Assembly (NCBI GenBank): GCA_963809245.1
Contig: CAWEIU010000012.1
Location: 620,001 to 684,000, forward strand
Reading direction: 5' to 3'
DNA from: Roseiarcus sp963809245
Lineage (GTDB): Bacteria; Pseudomonadota; Alphaproteobacteria; Rhizobiales; Beijerinckiaceae
Length of the DNA: 64,000 nt
Below the pieces are notes generated by a model. That model had not been told where the DNA came from, searched no databases, and saw nothing but the letters and a program-made list of their open reading frames with translations. This document shows positions 1 through 7,013 of the stretch, one piece after another (the first letter of the stretch is position 1; each line of letters starts with the position of its first letter). Position numbers and translations under genes: made by a program.

Positions 1-30
1 CACTATCGGTACTGAGGATCGGGTTAGTCG

Positions 31-72
31 CCCTCCCCTCTCCCGTTCGGGAGAGGGGCCGGGGGTGAGGGT
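31..72. repeat. Palindromic repeat, left copy
   Basis: A dyad (CCCTCTCCCG / CGGGAGAGGG around a TT centre) followed by a G-rich tail GGGGGTGAGGG. Its reverse complement matches the copy at 438-475 almost base for base; I see one mismatch in the part both share. It ends at the stop codon of the DUF559 gene. Such CTCACCCC...CTCTCCCG elements are common dispersed REP-like repeats in alphaproteobacteria; the family assignment is from memory. Confidence 0.75.
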
Positions 73-420
73 CTAGTCGAACGGCAGACGCAATTCCTCT
101 CCGAGCTTCCGCAGAACGCCTTCGAGATCGTCGCGGACTTCCTCGTTAGTGAAACGCACCACCTGGAAACCGGCGCTTTCCAGGGTCTTCGTGCGAACAT
201 CGTCGTACGGAGATTGCCATTCGTGCTGCACGCCGTCGATCTCAACCACGAGGCGCGCGGCGTGGCAGCAGAAATCCACGACATAGCGATCAATCGGAAC
301 CTGCCGTTTGAATTTAGCGCTGTGAAAGCGCGAGCCGCGCAGCCGCGCCCACAAAATGTCCTCGGCAGAGGTCGAACCTTTGCGTAGGCCGCGAGCGAAA
401 CGATGCGGTTCGGAGACCAT
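73..420 (-). CDS. DUF559 domain protein, endonuclease-like
   Basis: A 115-residue protein of the DUF559 family, small proteins with a restriction-endonuclease-like (Vsr-related) fold whose function is largely unknown. The recognisable blocks are an N-terminal S-AED-LW-RLR stretch (about 18-29), FKRQVPI-RYVVDFCCH (about 37-53), the conserved VVEIDG-QH (about 58-66) and a C-terminal FQVVRFTNEEV (about 84-95). The acidic D49 and E60 with nearby basic residues are the likely active-site region. The length is normal for the family and the start ATG at 420 gives a complete domain. The gene stands alone between two inverted palindromic repeats, which may point to mobility. The biochemical activity is inferred only from the fold. 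Confidence 0.85.
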   Translation of the reverse strand: MVSEPHRFARGLRKGSTSAEDILWARLRGSRFHSAKFKRQVPIDRYVVDFCCHAARLVVEIDGVQHEWQSPYDDVRTKTLESAGFQVVRFTNEEVRDDLEGVLRKLGEELRLPFD

Positions 421-437
421 GCCGGCGCCTTCCTAAA

Positions 438-475
438 ACCCTCACCCCCGACCCCTCTCCCGAACGGGAGAGGGG
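438..475. repeat. Palindromic repeat, right copy (inverted)
   Basis: CCCTCACCCCCG followed by the dyad CCCCTCTCCCG / CGGGAGAGGGG. It is the inverted counterpart of the repeat at 31-72 and lies about 20 bases upstream of the DUF559 start codon, so the pair brackets that gene. Confidence 0.75.
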
Positions 476-629
476 GGCATCGGCCGCAGGCTCACGGACC
501 TGAACCGTGCGGAGGGACGTATGCCAAAATTACACTGATCAACCATAGCTACCGCCTCAGACTCGATCATTTGCAATTCGTTGTGAAGTCATCTGACTTA
601 TGCGCCGCTAAAGCAGCGGACGTCGTTGA

Positions 630-1115
630 TGGCGGGCAGCGCCAATATCGCACTGTCGGGACGATGGCTATTCAACTCCTTTGCTAGATTGGACATGGTA
701 TCCCTACGTCGCAATATTCTTTGCTTATCGTAATATTCGAGCACGAAATAAATACAAGCGAGGCGATAAGATTAGGATATACCAGTTCGACATTCTGGCC
801 TGGAATCAGCTTCCTCAATTTATCAAACTGTTTCCGATGCGTCCGCATATGTCTGTATTAGACGCTGTTGCATTCGACAATTCACAATTCATTCCCCAAC
901 AGGGAATCTCAACAATGTCGAACGTCGGCGACCTAGAGACCTATATAAGCTGGGTGGAGCATACGAATGGTCGCCCTTACCTAAGTGCGATTGATCTTCC
1001 CGTACGGCAGCGCGATCTTGTTATGTAGGAGCTTGCTCTGATGGGCATCACAGCAGGTTCGTTGTTTCCTGGCCTGGAGGGGGCGTGCGAAGCTCTGCGC
1101 GGGAGAAATTTCTGA
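630..1115 (+). pseudogene. FRG-domain protein remnant (5'-truncated, internal stop)
   Basis: Reading from 630 gives a typical FRG-domain core: DGYSTPLLDWTWYPYVAIFF (660-719) matches the family's LPTxLLDWTxxPxVAxFF block, and IPQQGISTMSN (895-927) and YLSAIDLP (979-1002) are other characteristic pieces. The frame meets an amber TAG at 1026-1028 but continues with ELALMGITAGSLFPGLEGAC and an ending LRGRNF, stopping at TGA 1113-1115, which is the normal C-terminus of the family as I remember it. No N-terminal half is found: the frame is closed by TGA at 627-629 and I see no family N-terminus in the other frames back to the repeat at 475. The stretch from about 520 to 1060 is clearly AT-richer than its surroundings, which suggests transfer followed by decay. 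FRG proteins are often accessory or defence-associated; the role here is unknown. Confidence 0.75.
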
Positions 1116-1190
1116 CAATTACCCAGAAAATCGCCACACCTTTCGCGCCTTGCACCGCCACGGCGGAAATCAGCTCGCAACCCATTGAAA

Positions 1191-1535
1191 TCACCTGCTC
1201 GCGCCTGAAGACGACTCCCCTGTGCGCGGCAGCCCCTTCAGCGCCTCCACCAACCCCTCCAGCTCCCCCGTCACCGCCACCTGCTTGACCCGGCTCTTCG
1301 CGCCAGCGACGAGCCGCACCTTTGACGCCGCCACCCCGAGCTTGTCGGCGATCAGCGCGCACAACGCCTCGTTCGCCTTGCCGTCCTCTGGCGCGGCGCG
1401 CACGCGGGCCAGCAGCACGCGCGATCCATCCGACAGCGTCGCCGCGCCGTCGATCGCGTCGCGGCCGCCTTTGGGCGTCAGGCGACAGGCGATGACGATG
1501 CCGTCGAGCGTCGGGCGCCAGGGAGCCTCGCTCAC
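1191..1535 (-). CDS. DUF167 (YggU family) protein
   Basis: A 114-residue protein of the DUF167/YggU family, a small conserved alpha/beta fold of unknown function. Diagnostic pieces are RLTPKGGRDAI (about 16-26), the core V-A-PEDGKAN-AL (about 44-57) and SKVRLVAGAKSRVKQV (about 71-86), the usual ending before the last helix. The chosen GTG start at 1535 overlaps the xerD stop as GTGA, which implies translational coupling; a longer reading would run into xerD. The final residues after ALKGLP are a short variable tail. Confidence 0.85.
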   Translation of the reverse strand: MSEAPWRPTLDGIVIACRLTPKGGRDAIDGAATLSDGSRVLLARVRAAPEDGKANEALCALIADKLGVAASKVRLVAGAKSRVKQVAVTGELEGLVEALKGLPRTGESSSGASR

Positions 1536-2488
1536 GCGCCGTCCTCGTCGTTGAGCGGATGCAGATCGCGCACCATCGCCTTGGCGCGCTCGTCGAGCAC
1601 GTGGGTGTAAATCTGCGTCGTCGAAATATCGGCGTGGCCGAGGAGATCCTGCACGACGCGCAGATCGGCGCCATTTTGCAGCAGGTGGCTGGCGAAGGCG
1701 TGCCGCAGCACATGCGGGCTCACCCGCGCGGCAGCGATTCCCGCCGCCGCCGCGACCGTCTTGAGATCGCGCGCAAAAGCCTGGCGCGTCAGATGGCCGC
1801 TTTCGCTCTCCGAGGGAAACAGCCATGGCCCGCTTGCCGCCGCCGGCGCAAGCTCGTCGATGAGATCGCGATAGCGCTTCATCGCCGCGCGGGCCGGCTC
1901 CGAGATCGGCGCGAGGCGCTCCTTGTTCCCCTTGCCGCGCACGGCGATCAGCGGTTCTTTGGCGCGCGCCGCCGATTTCGGCAGGGCGACGAGCTCGGAG
2001 ACGCGTAAGCCCGAGGCGTAGAGAAGCTCGATCAGGCAGGCCATGCGGGCCGCCGCGAGGCGCTCGCGCGGCGGACGCGCCGCGTCGAGGCCTTCGCGCG
2101 CAACGGCGATCAGCTTTTCGACTTCCGCAACGGAAAGCACTTTCGGCAGGGGGCGCGGGCGGCGCGGTCCCTCGATGGCGAGGGTCGGATCGTCGCCGCG
2201 CCGGCCTTCGACGTAGAGATGTTTGTGGAACTGCCTGACGCTCGACAGTCGCCGCGCCAGCGAGGACGCCGCAAAGCCCTCGGCGCCGCGCGCGGCGATG
2301 AAGGCGCGCACGTCCGCGCTCGAGGCGGCCAGCGGCGCGACGCCGCGGTCCTGGAGAAACTCGGCGTAGTCGTCGAGGTCGCGCCGGTAGGCGTCGATCG
2401 TGTTGCCGCTCGCCCCACGTTCGGCCGCGATCGCTTCGAGGAAGGATTGGATCAGGCGAGGCGCCGCCGCCGGACCGCGCGCGCTCAT
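1532..2488 (-). CDS. xerD: Tyrosine recombinase XerD
   Basis: A 318-residue site-specific recombinase that, with XerC, resolves chromosome dimers at dif. It has an N-terminal SAM-like core-binding domain (about 10-100) and a C-terminal catalytic domain. The catalytic set is visible: R162 in SGLRVSEL, K186 in the beta hairpin, H259-x-x-R262 in HVLRHAFASH, H285 in LLGHADISTTQIY and the nucleophile Y294. The start ATG at 2488 overlaps the stop of the small upstream gene as ATGA. XerD rather than XerC is chosen from overall similarity and from the small membrane protein in front; XerC cannot be fully excluded by eye. Confidence 0.9.
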   Translation of the reverse strand: MSARGPAAAPRLIQSFLEAIAAERGASGNTIDAYRRDLDDYAEFLQDRGVAPLAASSADVRAFIAARGAEGFAASSLARRLSSVRQFHKHLYVEGRRGDDPTLAIEGPRRPRPLPKVLSVAEVEKLIAVAREGLDAARPPRERLAAARMACLIELLYASGLRVSELVALPKSAARAKEPLIAVRGKGNKERLAPISEPARAAMKRYRDLIDELAPAAASGPWLFPSESESGHLTRQAFARDLKTVAAAAGIAAARVSPHVLRHAFASHLLQNGADLRVVQDLLGHADISTTQIYTHVLDERAKAMVRDLHPLNDEDGA

Positions 2489-2628
2489 TGCGGCGCCCTC
2501 GGGATTTTGACGATCTCGGTCATTTCGCGCGGTTGCACCTTCACCAGATCGACCAGCGCGACCATGCCGCCATAAACGAGGCCGACGAGAGCGGCGATGA
2601 CGACGAGGAGGCGGAAAAGAGTGGGCAC
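2485..2628 (-). CDS. Small single-span membrane protein upstream of xerD
   Basis: A 47-residue reading frame from GTG at 2628, ending in TGA that overlaps the xerD ATG. It has one hydrophobic segment (about 5-25, LFRLLVVIAALVGLVYGGM) followed by VALVDLVKVQPREMTEIVKIP. A small protein with the ending PREMTE-V-IP in front of xerD is a recurrent arrangement in Hyphomicrobiales as far as I remember; its function is unknown. No ATG is available in frame upstream, so GTG is preferred; a TTG 24 bases further upstream is possible. Confidence 0.7.
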   Translation of the reverse strand: MPTLFRLLVVIAALVGLVYGGMVALVDLVKVQPREMTEIVKIPRAPQ

Positions 2629-2703
2629 GGTCTCGGGATCGCCTTCTGACGCCAATTCGGCAGCCCCATTGTCGCGCGAAGCGAGCCGGGCGCAAGCGGT
2701 CCG

Positions 2704-3738
2704 CTAGTCCTCTTCGAACAATCCGGCCTGCAAAGGTTCGCGCGCCGGTTCGGCGAGGCCGAGATGGCGGAAAGCGTGCGTGGTGAGCAGCCGGCCGCGC
2801 GGCGTGCGCTGCACGAAGCCCTGCTGGATGAGGTAGGGCTCGATGATCTCCTCGATCGCGTCGCGCGGCTCGGAGAGCGCGGCGGCGATCGTCTCGACGC
2901 CGACCGGGCCGCCGCTGAAGTTGACGGCGATCATCTCGAGATAGCGCCGGTCCATCTGGTCGAGGCCGATCGGATCGACGTCGAGCAGCCGCAGCGCCCC
3001 GTCGGCGATCTTGCGGGTGACGACCGCCGCCCCCTCGACGACCGCGAAGTCGCGCACCCGCCGCAGCAGCCGCCCGGCGATCCGCGGCGTGCCGCGCGAG
3101 CGGCGGGCGATCTCGTTTGCGCCCTCGTCGGCGAGTTGCAGCCCGATCACCCGCGCGCCGCGCCCGACGATGCCCTCGAGTTCGGCTACTGTGTAGAAAT
3201 TGAGCCGCACCGGAATGCCGAAGCGATCGCGCAGCGGCGTCGTCAGTAGCCCCGCGCGCGTCGTCGCGCCGATCAGCGTGAATTTCGCAAGGTCGATCTT
3301 GACCGACCGCGCCGCCGGCCCCGCGCCGATGATGAGGTCGAGCTGGAAATCTTCCATCGCGGGATAGAGGATTTCCTCGACCGCGGGATTGAGGCGGTGG
3401 ATCTCGTCGATGAACAGAACGTCGCGCGGCTCGAGGTTGGTGAGCTGCGCCGCGAGATCGCCCGCCTTGGCGATGACTGGACCGGAGGTCGAGCGGAAGT
3501 TGACGCCGAGTTCGCGCGCGACGATCTGGGCCAGCGTCGTCTTCCCGAGGCCGGGCGGCCCGACGAACAACACGTGATCGAGCGCCTCGCCGCGCGCCTT
3601 GGCCAATTCGATGAACACCTTGAGATTCTTGCGCGCGGCTTCCTGGCCGGTGAAGTCGGCCAGCACCTGCGGACGCAAGGCGACGTCGTCCTCGGGACGC
3701 TTCTCGGCGGAGACCAGGCGGCGGGGCGGGGTGGTCAT
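2704..3738 (-). CDS. ruvB: Holliday junction DNA helicase RuvB
   Basis: A 344-residue AAA+ motor that drives branch migration of Holliday junctions as a hexamer loaded by RuvA. Walker A GPPGLGKTT is at about 60-68 and Walker B LFIDEIH at about 108-114. Sensor 1 GATTRAG and the RuvB-specific winged-helix C-terminal domain (YLIQQGFVQRTPRGR, about 303-317) follow. Length is normal. Unusually, its ATG (3736-3738) overlaps the TGA of a VapC-type toxin gene instead of following ruvA, so a TA module separates ruvB from ruvCA. Confidence 0.97.
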   Translation of the reverse strand: MTTPPRRLVSAEKRPEDDVALRPQVLADFTGQEAARKNLKVFIELAKARGEALDHVLFVGPPGLGKTTLAQIVARELGVNFRSTSGPVIAKAGDLAAQLTNLEPRDVLFIDEIHRLNPAVEEILYPAMEDFQLDLIIGAGPAARSVKIDLAKFTLIGATTRAGLLTTPLRDRFGIPVRLNFYTVAELEGIVGRGARVIGLQLADEGANEIARRSRGTPRIAGRLLRRVRDFAVVEGAAVVTRKIADGALRLLDVDPIGLDQMDRRYLEMIAVNFSGGPVGVETIAAALSEPRDAIEEIIEPYLIQQGFVQRTPRGRLLTTHAFRHLGLAEPAREPLQAGLFEED

Positions 3739-4116
3739 GGGTGCATCTTCGGCAGATGTAGGACGCCCGGCAAATTGGCGAAATGCGCGTCGCAGGTCAG
3801 CAAGTCTGCGCCAGCGTCGAGCGCGGTCGCGTAGATGATCGCGTCGGCCATGGCGAGCGAGTGCTCCTTTGCGAGATCGGCAGCCCTTAGCGCCACGGCC
3901 GTCTCAAGAGGGCTCACGACGCATTCGTTGGAGAACGCTATAGCGCTGCCAGCGGCTTCCTCGGAGACCTCGCGGATCAGCCAGCGCGATAGTTCGTACT
4001 GCACGACCGTTGGCACAATCCATTCATCCTGTTCAGGCATCTCTCGGCCCACTTTGCGGCCGAGATCCGAAGTCGATCAGCCATTCGATCCACGCAGAGG
4101 TGTCAACGACGCGCAT
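3735..4116 (-). pseudogene. VapC-family PIN-domain toxin, frameshifted
   Basis: A PIN-domain RNase toxin in two frames. From ATG 4116 the reading starts MRVVDTSAWIEWLI, with the first catalytic acidic residue (D5), but this frame runs into a TGA about 25 codons in. The rest, STSDLGRKVGREMPEQ, then IVPTVVQYELSRWL, the acidic A-ADAIIYATAL block and the end DAHF-NLPGV, is in the frame that stops at 3735. Joining them needs a single-base shift near 4070-4076. The start overlaps the antitoxin stop (ATGA) and the stop overlaps the ruvB start. The break could be a real mutation or a sequence error; apart from it all expected PIN motifs are present. Confidence 0.8.
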
Positions 4117-4328
4117 CAATAGCGATCGTTGCGGTCGCGATAGTCTTCACTATTTGCTCCGCGTGCGATGCCAACCAGTTCCTCCCTCGTCGGCACCGGG
4201 ATCATCAGTACGCCAGAGCCCTTCGGAATAAAGGCGACCTTCTGACCTGGGCGCCAGCGCATCTTGTCGCGGAGCTCTTTGGGGATTGAGACTTGAAACT
4301 TTGGCGAGATCGTCGATACGGCGGTCAT
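4116..4328 (-). CDS. AbrB/SpoVT-type antitoxin (VapB-like)
   Basis: A 70-residue DNA-binding antitoxin with a swapped-hairpin AbrB domain: STISPKFQVSIPKELRDKMRWRPGQKV fills residues 5-31, the standard pattern of the fold. The acidic/basic C-terminal tail (about 50-70) would wrap the toxin. It has a strong ribosome binding site (GGAGGG) and a perfect 10-base palindrome upstream at 4353-4362 that is a plausible autoregulatory operator. It couples to the toxin gene through an ATGA overlap. Confidence 0.88.
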   Translation of the reverse strand: MTAVSTISPKFQVSIPKELRDKMRWRPGQKVAFIPKGSGVLMIPVPTREELVGIARGANSEDYRDRNDRY

Positions 4329-4352
4329 TGTTTTACCCTCCGATGATCGATA

Positions 4353-4362
4353 ACGATATCGT
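4353..4362. promoter_or_regulatory. Palindrome upstream of vapB-like gene, candidate operator
   Basis: ACGATATCGT is a perfect 10-base palindrome in the 43-base gap between ruvA and the antitoxin start. The surrounding bases are AT-rich compared with the flanking genes. AbrB-type antitoxins usually repress their own promoter through such sites; binding here is inferred. Confidence 0.45.
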
Positions 4363-4371
4363 AAAACTCCG

Positions 4372-4989
4372 TCACTGCGCCAGCTCCTTGAGCCCCGCGC
4401 GGATCAACGCCGCGGTCTGCGCCTCGCCGCCCAGCGCCGCCACGCCCTTGGCGACGGCAGCGTTCGCCTGCGGGCGGCCGTAGCCGAGGCCGACCAGCGC
4501 CAGCACCGCATCCTCGGCCGCCTTCGGCAGCTTCGAGGCGGCGCCCCCGACGTTCGCGATCGCGCCGCCGAGGTCGGCGACGCCGAGCGCCGGCGCCTTG
4601 TCCTTGAGCTCCAGCACGAGGCGCGCGGCGAGCTTTGGGCCGACGCCGGGCGCGCGCGCCATCATGGTCTTGTCCTGATGAGCGATCGCCGCGCTCAGGG
4701 CCTCGCCCGACAGCGCGCCGAGAATGCCGAGCGCCACCTTGGCGCCGACGCCCTGCACGCTTTGCAGCAGGCGGAACCAATCGCGCTCGGCGGTGGTGAG
4801 GAAGCCGAACAGGCGGATGGCGTCTTCCCGCACCTGCGTCTCGACGTGCAGCGTCGCCGCCTCGCCGATCGGGGGCAACGCGCGCAAGGTGCGCGCGGAG
4901 GCCGAGACGAGATAGCCGACGCCGCCGACGTCGAGGATCAGGTCTTCGTCCTCGACTGTGTCGACGATTCCTTTGAGCTTGCCGATCAT
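4372..4989 (-). CDS. ruvA: Holliday junction branch migration protein RuvA
   Basis: A 205-residue protein that binds four-way junctions as a tetramer and loads RuvB. The N-terminal OB domain begins MIGKLKGIVD and holds the conserved GVGYLV. Two helix-hairpin-helix motifs follow (LQSVQGVGAKVALGIL about 72-87 and APGVGPKLAARLVLEL about 107-122), then the domain III helix that contacts RuvB (AEDAVLALVGLGY, about 155-167). The ATG at 4989 overlaps the ruvC stop by four bases. Confidence 0.97.
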   Translation of the reverse strand: MIGKLKGIVDTVEDEDLILDVGGVGYLVSASARTLRALPPIGEAATLHVETQVREDAIRLFGFLTTAERDWFRLLQSVQGVGAKVALGILGALSGEALSAAIAHQDKTMMARAPGVGPKLAARLVLELKDKAPALGVADLGGAIANVGGAASKLPKAAEDAVLALVGLGYGRPQANAAVAKGVAALGGEAQTAALIRAGLKELAQ

Positions 4990-5489
4990 GCCGCCCCCCT
5001 CGCGCGCGCGGTGCGATGTTGCGCGTGACAGATCGCCACCGCCAGCGCGTCGGCGGCGTCGGGCGAGCCGATCTGACACGACGGCAGCAGCATCCTCACC
5101 ATCATCGCGACTTGGTTCTTCTCGGCGTGGCCGACGCCGACGACCGTCTTCTTGATGAGGTTCGCGGCGTATTCGGCGACCGGCAGGTCCATCAGCGCCA
5201 GCGCGGCGAGCGCGACGCCGCGCGCCTGCCCGAGCTTCAGCGTCGATTGGGGATCGCGGTTGACGAAGGTCTCCTCGACCGCCGCCTCGGCTGGGCTCTC
5301 GCTTTCGACGAGTTTCGTCAGCGCGCGCTGGATCGTCGCCAGCCGCTCTGCGAGCGACGTCGCCGCGTCGGTATGGATCGAGCCGCAGCCGACATAGGAG
5401 AGTCGCGTTCCCGCGACATCGATCACCCCCCAGCCGGTGTTGCGCAGGCCGGGGTCGACGCCGAGGATGCGAATCGGGCGGATGTTCAT
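4986..5489 (-). CDS. ruvC: Holliday junction resolvase RuvC
   Basis: A 167-residue endonuclease that cuts Holliday junctions symmetrically, with an RNase H-like fold. The four acidic residues are visible: D12 in GVDPGL, a glutamate of VEETF (E72/E73), and D144 and D147 in SPDAADALA. The length is normal. It is the first gene of the minus-strand ruvC-ruvA-(TA module)-ruvB cluster and diverges from the Fic/Doc module, so the 92-base gap before 5582 probably holds both promoters. Confidence 0.97.
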   Translation of the reverse strand: MNIRPIRILGVDPGLRNTGWGVIDVAGTRLSYVGCGSIHTDAATSLAERLATIQRALTKLVESESPAEAAVEETFVNRDPQSTLKLGQARGVALAALALMDLPVAEYAANLIKKTVVGVGHAEKNQVAMMVRMLLPSCQIGSPDAADALAVAICHAQHRTARARGAA

Positions 5490-5547
5490 GAAATGATCTC
5501 ATAGCCATCGCCAGGCGCGGTGGCCAGCGTTGCACTCTCTCCTCGAT

Positions 5548-5567
5548 GTTATTACAATTGTGATAAC
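5548..5567. promoter_or_regulatory. 20-base palindrome, candidate TA operator
   Basis: GTTAT-T-ACAATTGT-G-ATAAC is an interrupted palindrome with a single mismatched pair (T53/G62 within line position), centred 24 bases before the antitoxin ATG. The AT-rich block stands out from the GC-rich surroundings. It is placed as an operator for the antitoxin at 5582 would be, and could also touch the ruvC promoter. Function is inferred. Confidence 0.55.
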
Positions 5568-5581
5568 TCGGAGTATCGCTC

Positions 5582-5809
5582 ATGATCGAACTGAAATTAC
5601 GCAAAGTCGGCAACTCCCTGGGCGTGGTCCTGCCGAAGGAAGCGGTTTCACGGCTGAACGTCGGTGAAGGCGAGCGGGTCTATCTGACTGAAGCGCCGGA
5701 GGGCGGCTATCGGCTGACGCCTTTCGATCCCACCTTCGAGGAGAAGATGGCGAAGGCGCGGGACATCATGCGGCGCTACCGCAACACGCTGCAAGCGCTC
5801 GCGAAGTGA
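5582..5809 (+). CDS. AbrB/MazE-type antitoxin
   Basis: A 75-residue antitoxin. The N-terminus MIELKLRKVGNSLGVVLPKE is the MazE/AbrB swapped-hairpin DNA-binding domain (about 1-45). The C-terminal helix (FEEKMAKARDIMRRYRNTLQ, about 52-71) would neutralise the toxin. The stop TGA overlaps the GTG start of the Fic-type toxin, as in a coupled TA operon. Pairing of this type of antitoxin with a Doc-like toxin is well known. The upstream palindrome at 5548-5567 is the likely autoregulatory site. Confidence 0.88.
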   Translation: MIELKLRKVGNSLGVVLPKEAVSRLNVGEGERVYLTEAPEGGYRLTPFDPTFEEKMAKARDIMRRYRNTLQALAK

Positions 5810-6201
5810 GCGAACCCGTCTGGATTGACGTCCGCGAAGCGACGGTCCTTCACGAGCAACTGCTCGCTCTCCACGGAGGCCGTGCGGGCGTGCGGGAGGC
5901 GGGCTTGCTGGAGTCCGCCCTCTCGCGCCCGCGCAATCGGTGGGTTTACAGGGAGCGTTCCGGAATCGTCGAACTCGCCGCCGCCTACGCAGCTGGCGTA
6001 GTCGGCAATCATCCCTTTATCGACGGGAACAAGCGGACCGGCTTCGTCGTGGGCGTGCTCTTTCTCGAACTCAACGGCTACCAGTTCTTCGCCAGTGAAG
6101 AGAACGCGGTGGAAGCAGTGCTTGCGCTGGCCGCAGGCGCCATGAACGAGGACGGCTATGCGGCCTTCCTCGCAGCGAATTCTCGGATGTCGAACGCCTG
6201 A
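5806..6201 (+). CDS. Death-on-curing (Doc) type Fic-domain toxin
   Basis: A 131-residue Doc-like protein. The Fic motif is complete: HPFIDGNKRT at 69-78, with the catalytic H69 and the basic K76/R77. The G-N-K-R version fits Doc enzymes, which phosphorylate EF-Tu, rather than classical AMPylating Fic proteins; the activity is inferred from the family. R30-E-x-G-L-L-E-S-A-L-S at about 30-40 is the usual N-terminal block. Starts at GTG inside the antitoxin stop. No truncation, so this module looks functional, in contrast to the broken VapC downstream of ruvA. Confidence 0.9.
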   Translation: MSEPVWIDVREATVLHEQLLALHGGRAGVREAGLLESALSRPRNRWVYRERSGIVELAAAYAAGVVGNHPFIDGNKRTGFVVGVLFLELNGYQFFASEENAVEAVLALAAGAMNEDGYAAFLAANSRMSNA

Positions 6202-6212
6202 ACCGCGAGGCG

Positions 6213-6920
6213 TCAGAACGTCACGGTAGGTTCCGTGCGATCGGCCACTACAACCCGGCAATCGCCACCACACTCTCGCGCGATGAGCTTCGCCAGGCGG
6301 GCAGCGGCGGCTTCGACGTCGCCGAAGCCGTTGGATTGAACCGTGAGCGCGGCGCGGCTTGTGAGCGGCGACACCGCGCTGCGGGCGTCCTGGCGCCAGT
6401 TCCAACGCCGGCACAGGACGTGGCGCGCGCCCGCGTAGACGACCTCGCCGTCCTTGGGCGGATCGTTGGGGTCCTCGCCATCTTCCGCCCCCATGTCGAT
6501 GAAGGTGTCCCCCGGCCGAGAGAAGCGGAAGGCGAGATCGCCCTCGATCCGATCGAGATCGTCGCAGCCGAGGCAGAGCGCGCTGTCGAGCGAGACGGCG
6601 TTGTAGAGATCAACCAGCGCGTTGACGCCGGGCAGCGCGCCGCCGCCGAGGACCCGTTTGATCAGGCGCTCGACCGAGGAACGATAGCTCGTCTTCTTGA
6701 TGCCGAAGCCCTTATAGGCGGCGCGCCAGGCGGCGACGCCGGGAATGGCGGAGAGCTCGACGTCGCCCCATCGGCGCCGGCATCCGGCTTCGATCGCCTC
6801 AACCTCCGCCTCGAGCGCCGCGCTGCGCCCTGCCACGACGTGCAAGCCTTCGGCGACGATCAGCGCGACGCGGAATTCCGGGAAACGCTCGGTCAGTTCG
6901 GCGATGGAGAGACGAGGCAT
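6213..6920 (-). CDS. B3/B4 (tRNA synthetase-like) domain protein
   Basis: A 235-residue protein containing the B3/B4 domain of the phenylalanyl-tRNA synthetase beta subunit as a stand-alone unit. The family signature is clear: AWRAAYKGFGIKKTSYRSSVERLIKRVL (about 60-87), then ALVDLYNAVSL and the segment GEVVYA-ARHVLCRRWNWRQDARS (about 155-180). Free-standing B3/B4 proteins are thought to bind or edit aminoacyl-tRNA or amino acids, but the substrate is not established. The ATG at 6920 is preferred over an in-frame start 30 bases upstream because MPRLSIAELTERFPEF is the natural N-terminus. It converges with the Doc gene. Confidence 0.88.
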   Translation of the reverse strand: MPRLSIAELTERFPEFRVALIVAEGLHVVAGRSAALEAEVEAIEAGCRRRWGDVELSAIPGVAAWRAAYKGFGIKKTSYRSSVERLIKRVLGGGALPGVNALVDLYNAVSLDSALCLGCDDLDRIEGDLAFRFSRPGDTFIDMGAEDGEDPNDPPKDGEVVYAGARHVLCRRWNWRQDARSAVSPLTSRAALTVQSNGFGDVEAAAARLAKLIARECGGDCRVVVADRTEPTVTF

Positions 6921-7013
6921 GACGGTCCGCTGAAGGAGAGGGCGCGGCATGGCGCGCCACGGGGCGGACTGTCAAGACGACGGGCGCCTCGAGAAGACGC
7001 GCCGTGATGGCCC

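Noticed and set aside
403..687. Plus-strand frame of 94 codons after the right palindromic repeat
   Set aside because: It starts inside the DUF559 gene on the other strand, runs through the repeat, and shows no family similarity; the FRG remnant uses a different frame.
1026..1028. TAG in the FRG frame as a recoded pyrrolysine or readthrough codon
   Set aside because: No context for recoding is visible and the 5' half of the gene is also missing, so decay is simpler.
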